From assembly GCF_020382885.2 (NCBI RefSeq), contig NC_058504.1:22867545-22931544 (forward strand): a DNA stretch of 64,000 nt. Direction: 5' to 3'. A program made the position numbers and the translations under genes. Shown here one piece after another: positions 58,297 to 64,000 of this stretch. The first letter of the stretch is position 1, and each line of letters opens with the position of its first letter. This DNA is from Scatophagus argus (lineage: Eukaryota > Chordata > Actinopteri > Scatophagidae). The notes below the pieces were generated by a model, which worked only from the letters and a program-made list of their open reading frames with translations, made no database searches and was not told the DNA's origin.

Positions 58297-60491
58297 TATA
58301 ACTACATACTTCTTCCACCTCTGTGTAACACTAACCATCATTCTGACTGGAAGTGTATTTCAGCATCTTTCGCAGACAAGCTACTTGTGGTTTTAAAGAG
58401 AAGCTCCTCTGACTCCTCTTGCTGCACTGACTGGGATATTGTTTATTATTCAACAACGTCATGTCATGAATCATTTTAAACACTCAGCCAAATGAGAAGT
58501 TATAAGATGTTTAGATTGTTTAATTGCTCTTTGGATCGATTTATCTCAGTCGTTATGCGGTGACGTCACTGTGGTGGCGTCATGAGGCAGCTGCTGTTTA
58601 CCTGAGCAGGTGCTGAGTTGAGTCGATGTCACTTTGTTGTGTTTCGTGTGCTCCTGATGCTTAACTGTTTTGACTGAGGGTTTCACAGCATTTCATGCAG
58701 TGACATCAGTTGGTTACAACAGCAGTTAAAACACACACACACATATGAGCGCTTGCTGTTTGTGGGTTATGCCTTGTTCTCTTGAACAGTAACAGGAAGT
58801 TGAGCCAACATGTCTTCCTCTTTAGAAATTCCCAGAGACAAACTGTGATGTCATCATCTCCACTGTGACATCAGCTCTGAATTTGCACATTATTCAGATG
58901 TAAAGGAGCATTATGCATATTCCATCATCTGTTCTCAATCTTTGTGTGAGGAACCTCAGTCAAACTTGTTCTCTCATGTGTGTAGTTCTTCAGTTTAAAG
59001 ACAAGTTGATCTGATCTAAGAAGGAAACGCCTATCAAGGGAAAGACGTCCTTGAGGAGCTTAGTTGGGATGGGGTCTAAGAGACATGTAGTTGGGTTAGA
59101 TTTATTAATGCTGGAGGTCAGCTCAGGGAGCACAGAGTACAAATAATTTGTTACACATAAAAGTTCTATTTAGTTAAAGAAGCACACAAGGGAAAGATCA
59201 GATGAAGAAGAAGAAGAAGGAAAAGAAGGAGAAGAGGAAGAACTCGCCTCCTGATTGACGTTGATTCACAGTTTTATTCTGAAGCTTCGGCTGTAACAGG
59301 AAGCTGAGTTTCCTCTTTATAGGATGTTTGTGCTGCATGTGAACGCCCTCCCGCCTCTCAGGTCTGAAACTCAGACTGTAACTCCTCATCATTATGGAGG
59401 TGAAATGTCTGAAAGTGTGACTGATCATTAATTAAACTAACTGACCAAAATACTGAAAGCGACTACATTTACTCTGTAATCAAATACAACTTTGATGTCC
59501 TTTACTCGAGAGCTTCCATATTCTGCTACTTTGTATTTTCACTCCACTCCACATGGATTATGACAAGTAAAACAAAATACAACCATCAAATCAATTATGA
59601 TGCATAATAGTATAGTATTGGCTAGAGTTTAAAACTTTACTGATCCACCGGGTCAAATCCACCTCAGCTCCCTCCTTTACCAGCATTAAAGTGATGAACA
59701 CATCCAGTAACATAACAGATTATTCTGAAAAGGGTCGCTCTGCATGATGAGTACTTTTAGTATATTTTTATGGACTTGTACTCTGATTTTTCGAAATTTA
59801 AAGCAGAATTTTTTCTTAAGGATCTGAGTACTTCCTGCACCACTTGCTGCGTACGTCATGATAACATGAACATATATGATGATGTCACACGTCATGAAGT
59901 GATGTCAGATTATGTCAGTCGTGTTTGGGCAGCCGCTCGTTATGAGATTTTCCCTCATTACTGACTCATTTAAAATCCAAAATTAAACGCAGTGATTCAG
60001 ACTGAAACCTGCACAGAAGCTCCAGCTGCACCCTGCTGGCAGCTGACCAGCACAACCAGTATCCGTAACTGGTGTCAGGCAGAGAGAGACAGATTCGGAG
60101 TCTTTGACGCGACAACCTGCAGCTCGAAACATCTAAATGGAAATGTGAAGTTGCTCATTCACACACACACACACACAGAGACACACACAGACACACACAC
60201 TGGTCGAACCTGTCCTCCTCTGAGTCTGTGTCCCTTGTCTCTCTATAGATCGCGCTTCTGCTGCATTCATTCACTCTGACACATCATAGATGCGTCTGTG
60301 ATCCAGTTTGCGCCAAAACTTCCTGAGTGCGACATTCCCTCAGTTTACCGCGCAGAAAAACTCAAAGCAAAGCCGGAGACACAACCTCACAGAACTGGGA
60401 CCGTAACCCTGGAGGACAGACAGCAGAACGAGCTGCTTTTTCGGGACTCGCATCTATTCAACAAGACACCAACAAGTTTAAAGAGTCTCAC
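58297..60491. other. Arap3 5' intron, last part: no gene seen
   Basis: Non-coding. It has an (AAG)n patch near 59203-59235 and a (CA)n run near 60160-60200. GC rises towards the putative first exon. Confidence 0.4.
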
Positions 60492-60710
60492 CTCTGATCC
60501 TGTCTGGTTTCTGATCCCTGTTCTGGTTTCCGGTGTCCGTTCTGGTTTGTGTCCCGGTGAATAGACCTGTAAAGACCGGAGCGTCTCTCGGTCAGTCTCG
60601 GAGCTCTGGGAGGAGAAACTCCGCTCAGCTCTCAACAGAGCCAAGTTACACAGAATAATGACTACTGAAACTTCGGACGACAAGCTTCAAAATAAAAGCG
60701 TCGAGACACG
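60492..60710 (-). promoter_or_regulatory. arap3: Putative non-coding first exon and promoter of arap3
   Basis: On the minus strand GATCAGAG is followed by a strong donor GTGAGACT at 60491. The region 60050-60720 is richer in GC and CpG than its surroundings and has no protein similarity. If correct, the first arap3 intron is about 10.8 kb. It could instead serve a divergent or unannotated transcript. Confidence 0.3.
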
Positions 60711-60719
60711 GTAGCATAC

Positions 60720-63700
60720 TGCTTCCGCTTTTCTCCCCAAAATAAAAGCCATGTCGATGAGTCTTCAAATCAACTTCAATTTATAAATAAACATCATGAC
60801 TAGAAAAGTAAAGTAAACACAAATATAAAATAAAGATACAGGAATAAGCTTCCTTGATCTCAGAATCGCAAAATATTTTAGCATTCCAGAGTTTTTATTG
60901 TTACTATTCACTAAGAGATTGTTTCACAGCTTTTGTACTGTAGGCGTTAAATTTCTATTTCTCTGGTCATTTTGTCACTGTGTATGAAACAATTTGCTGT
61001 GTAGTTTTATTTAGAAGAAAATTCTCCTCTGAAAAGAAGCTTTCTTTTAATTTTAATCCAACAGCTTACTGCCAATGTGTGTTTGAAACAACACTTGAAG
61101 TGTGTGTGGCGGTGTCATAGGATGCCACCTTGTGAAATTTCTGCCCTAATAGATCTGCCCCAGTCAACTGTAAGTTCTAATGCTGTGAAGTGGAGGCACC
61201 AACAGCCCATGCAGACTCATGCCCTGCTGCATCAGGGCTCCAGAATGCCCCTGGAAGCCACATCAGCACATGAACTGTGTGTTGGGAATTTAATTTAATG
61301 TGTTTCCATAAAGTCAGTCCTAAGTCAGGTGTCAAATCTCTCTCTTATATAACACTTTGAACAGTGTAATGAATCGTGAACCGTTCTGAAGAGCACCAAC
61401 TTTGTTAAAGATTAAATGAGTGCTAGTACTGACAGGAAATGCATGGACTGTTTCCACAGAATGTCCCTCTAATGATGGCACCAGGACTATCAGGACTCTG
61501 ACTTGTAAAACACTCATCACTCATGCCACTCTGGTACTTGGGTGGACAGTAGTGTGAGTTCTTCAGTTCAGTAGTGAGGAAGTCCTCAGTGAACACCGTG
61601 TCCTGTCCACTGTGAGCAGTAAGAAACTGGACAGCGGTGGAGTTTCCTCCTCACTGCCCAAACAACAATCAGAGCTCTGCAGACAGGAAACAGGAAGTGC
61701 CTGAGACAATACATCACAAAGACGATCCGGAGTCCAGCTGCATATTTCAGGCACGAAACAAGGATGCAGTCGCACATAAAGTTTTCCTCATGACTGGAGG
61801 AAGAACTTGCCTGCAGGATCTCTACACATTCAGAGAGTGAGTGATCTCACTTTTCACATGTATTTATAACAGCTCTCATGTTCTCTTCCTCAGGTGTCAC
61901 ACTGTCACATTCACACCAAAAATCCAATCAAACAGCCTCCATCAGGCTTTCCGTGCTGTGGTTTTGAGAAGCATAATATTTTTCCAGAAATCACTAAAAT
62001 AATGATAAATTTGAAGCATCTGAACATCTCAAACACTTAAAATATCTTGGTGCTGAAGTGCCTCACCTTGGGTTTGACATGTGGCCAATAGCGCCATCAT
62101 GCAGTCTGATCTAGCTCATAACTCATGATGTTTCTTCCTGCCCCAGGTTCCTCTTATGCTCTTACTCACAGCAACAAACTCAGCTTTAATTCTGTTTCAT
62201 GATTTTATTTGAAGCTTTAGAGTTTCTTTCTGTCAAACATGAATTAAAATATAATTTAGTTTCAAGGACAATATGGACAAAGCTTCTTCACACAAACAAT
62301 CTTCAGTGAAACTCAGTTCACTGATCTGCTGCAGCCCCAGAAGATTCATGTTAACCTAAGTTAAAAAAGAAAATAGTTTAAAACCTCATTCATATTTGTT
62401 TTTATTAAATGAATTTTGACCCTGACCTGATGTCCATGACATGAGTGTGATTTGTTGATTTAAAGTAAGATAATTTCCTTACATCTACATAGAAAGGAGG
62501 TGAGCCAAGGTTCAAGTTGTTTTTCTCATCAAAGTTCATGTTGTATTGAAGTAATCTGTCCACTGGAGGGCGCTGCAGATTCATCAGCGCTCCACTGCCT
62601 TTTTTTTTTAAAGATATACCAGTATCTGACAGTCATATTAAATAAATAATCTAATGAACACATTTTAAAAGAAAAGAAAGATCTTTCCAAACAAACACAT
62701 CACCGAACATTCAACAGGAACATCTAAACTAAAGTGTTTGTCTTCATGTCCCTCATGGACACATTTTCTCAAAACATATACATGAAAAGAGAAAAATGGG
62801 AAGTGAGGTCCTCTGCAGGGAATTCAGGATGAAATTACGCCCTCTAAAAACCGTTTGCTCCTCGTCTGATTGTTGGTTTGTTCACATTTTGACAGTGAAA
62901 TGGAAAGCTCTACACAGTGACCTGTCTGGTCACATCACACAAACTGTTAATTGTTGCCAGGGTAACGGGATTGAGGCCTCACTGGAATGTAAAAACGAAA
63001 ACCTGGAGGATGTTGAATGTGCTTGGATCATAAATCACAGGAGTGTTTTAAGAACGCAGAAGAAGACTGATGAGAAATGGTTCAAATCAGAGTCATTACG
63101 ACCCCTGCAGGTGTTTCCACCTCACCTTTCCACCTCTTTCTCAGGACTGAGAACAACTTTGTCATCTTTATTAGGACACGCTACACTATTTCCTATGAGA
63201 TGAAGTGATTATTCGATCAGATCTATCTTTGTTGACTGCTGACTGGACGGGAGGTGTTCATGGACATACAGGAGGAGGAGACGGGATAAAAACGAGATTG
63301 GAAAGAGTTGAGTTTGTGAGAGGCGACACACGCCTGCAGTACCTGCTGCTGCTGCTGAATCCCAGCACAATTCAAATAGTATTTCAAAAGAAAGACAGCT
63401 GATCGTTGAGCCTCATTCCCAGGTTTTCAGACACAGACACTTTGGGTTGATCTCCATCGATTGTAAAACTGGTAATATTTGACTGGAATTTCTCTCATTT
63501 GTCCACCTTAAACACCTGAAAACGCGTGCAGAGACTTTAACCATGATCACCATTTCTGCCTCATCTGATCCAGGTGTCTGTGGTGGCATAAACTGGCTCA
63601 AATATGAAGCTGGAACTCACTGAACCTGTATGGAACCAAATCTGGAGTTAAAATTCGATGTAAAATAACTGAAGAGAATTAAAGAGAAGAAAACATATCC

Positions 63701-63837
63701 GCGGTTAAAAATAGTCTGAGTCATGCTGCAGTCAGGTTTGGCTCTAGTGAGTCTGACAAACAAAGAAAAAACAAACCAACAAACAGAAAATGAGACAGAA
63801 TAAATCTTGATGTTTTCAGTCTTTTCCGGACATTTAT
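60720..63837. other. Intergenic region and probable 3' UTR of the right-edge gene
   Basis: No convincing gene. A 135-codon plus-strand ATG frame at 62796-63203 has no recognised domain and probably arises by chance. A minus-strand AATAAA at about 63169-63175 could end the right-edge transcript. Confidence 0.4.
61080..61300 (+). pseudogene. Tc1-like transposase N-terminal remnant
   Basis: Translation shows CEISALIDLPQSTVSSNAVKW, resembling the helix-turn-helix of Tc1-like transposases (EIS..L..P.STV....KW). The downstream sequence is scrambled and no catalytic residues are seen. Confidence 0.4.
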
Positions 63838-64000
63838 GTCTCTTCGTCATCGCTGTGCTGCATTTTCTCCTCGCTCAGGCCACTCTCGTCAATGTTCTCC
63901 AGCGAGTCGGCTCGCTGCACCTTCAGCTCCGACACGTTTATACACGGCAGCATGTTCTGTTCCGGAAACATCCAGGGCTTCAGGTTCGGGTTGTGCTTCC
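63838..64000 (-). CDS. C-terminal coding segment of an unrecognised protein (gene continues beyond window)
   Basis: On the minus strand a frame open from the window edge encodes about 53 residues ending in TAA at 63838-63840. It begins KHNPNLKPWMFPEQNMLPC, continues INVSELKVQRADSLENIDES and ends with the acidic tail EKMQHSDDEET. Base composition is clearly more GC rich than the adjacent sequence, and the acidic, serine-containing end looks like a real cytosolic C-terminus with possible phosphorylation sites. No splice acceptor is visible in the segment. I do not recognise the family. Confidence 0.65.

Noticed and set aside
60387..60683. 98-codon minus-strand frame near the putative arap3 first exon
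   Set aside because: No similarity is recognised; it spans a likely donor site and fits 5' UTR sequence better than a protein.
1..64000. CRISPR arrays, operons, riboswitches, prophage or viral genes
   Set aside because: The window is vertebrate intron-exon DNA. The repeats are microsatellites or transposons, without regular spacers or viral structural genes.

Overview
This window is nuclear DNA of a ray-finned (teleost) fish. The evidence is long minus-strand genes split into many short exons by GT-AG introns, protein sequences closest to vertebrate TBC1D2 and ARAP3, and a repeat set typical of teleosts: L2-like and Rex1/CR1-like LINEs, tRNA-derived SINEs, Tc1-like and hAT elements, and many (CA)n and (GA)n microsatellites. 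Nothing prokaryotic, viral or CRISPR-like is present.

Layout. (1) 1-345, plus strand: the last coding segment of an unrecognised gene with a hydrophobic C-terminal part, then its 3' UTR. (2) 346-11950: intergenic and repeat-rich, with a decayed intron-containing DDE transposase (about 8600-10100) interrupted by an opposite-strand LINE end (9088-9820), an L2-type tail and a 28-bp-arm hairpin at 7466-7524. (3) 12382-23035, minus strand: tbc1d2, 16 coding exons, 1,216 codons, with an N-terminal low-complexity extension before the PH domain, a coiled coil and a C-terminal TBC Rab-GAP domain. (4) 23040-28571: tbc1d2 5' region, SINE copies and the probable arap3 3' UTR. (5) 28572-49654, minus strand: arap3, 34 coding exons, 1,716 codons, with SAM, two PH, ArfGAP, two PH, RhoGAP, RA and PH domains. 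A long 5' intron reaches a putative non-coding first exon near 60492-60710 and holds a 2.2-kb L2-like LINE with a SINE nested in it. (6) 60720-63837: intergenic, with a Tc1-like remnant. (7) 63838-64000, minus strand: the C-terminal coding segment of another unrecognised gene.

Both gene models were built by hand from splice sites, and codon phase closes at every junction. The two genes lie head to tail on one strand. Both families act on Arf6/Rac/Rho and membrane-traffic signalling: TBC1D2 (Armus) is a Rac1 effector and Rab7 GAP, and ARAP3 is a PIP3-dependent Arf6 GAP and Rap-stimulated RhoA GAP. I found no undescribed multi-gene system. The points worth a second look are lineage-specific gene features (the TBC1D2 N-terminal extension, a GC-AG intron, an overlapping uORF, an acidic ARAP3 tail) and well-preserved transposon insertions with target-site duplications.
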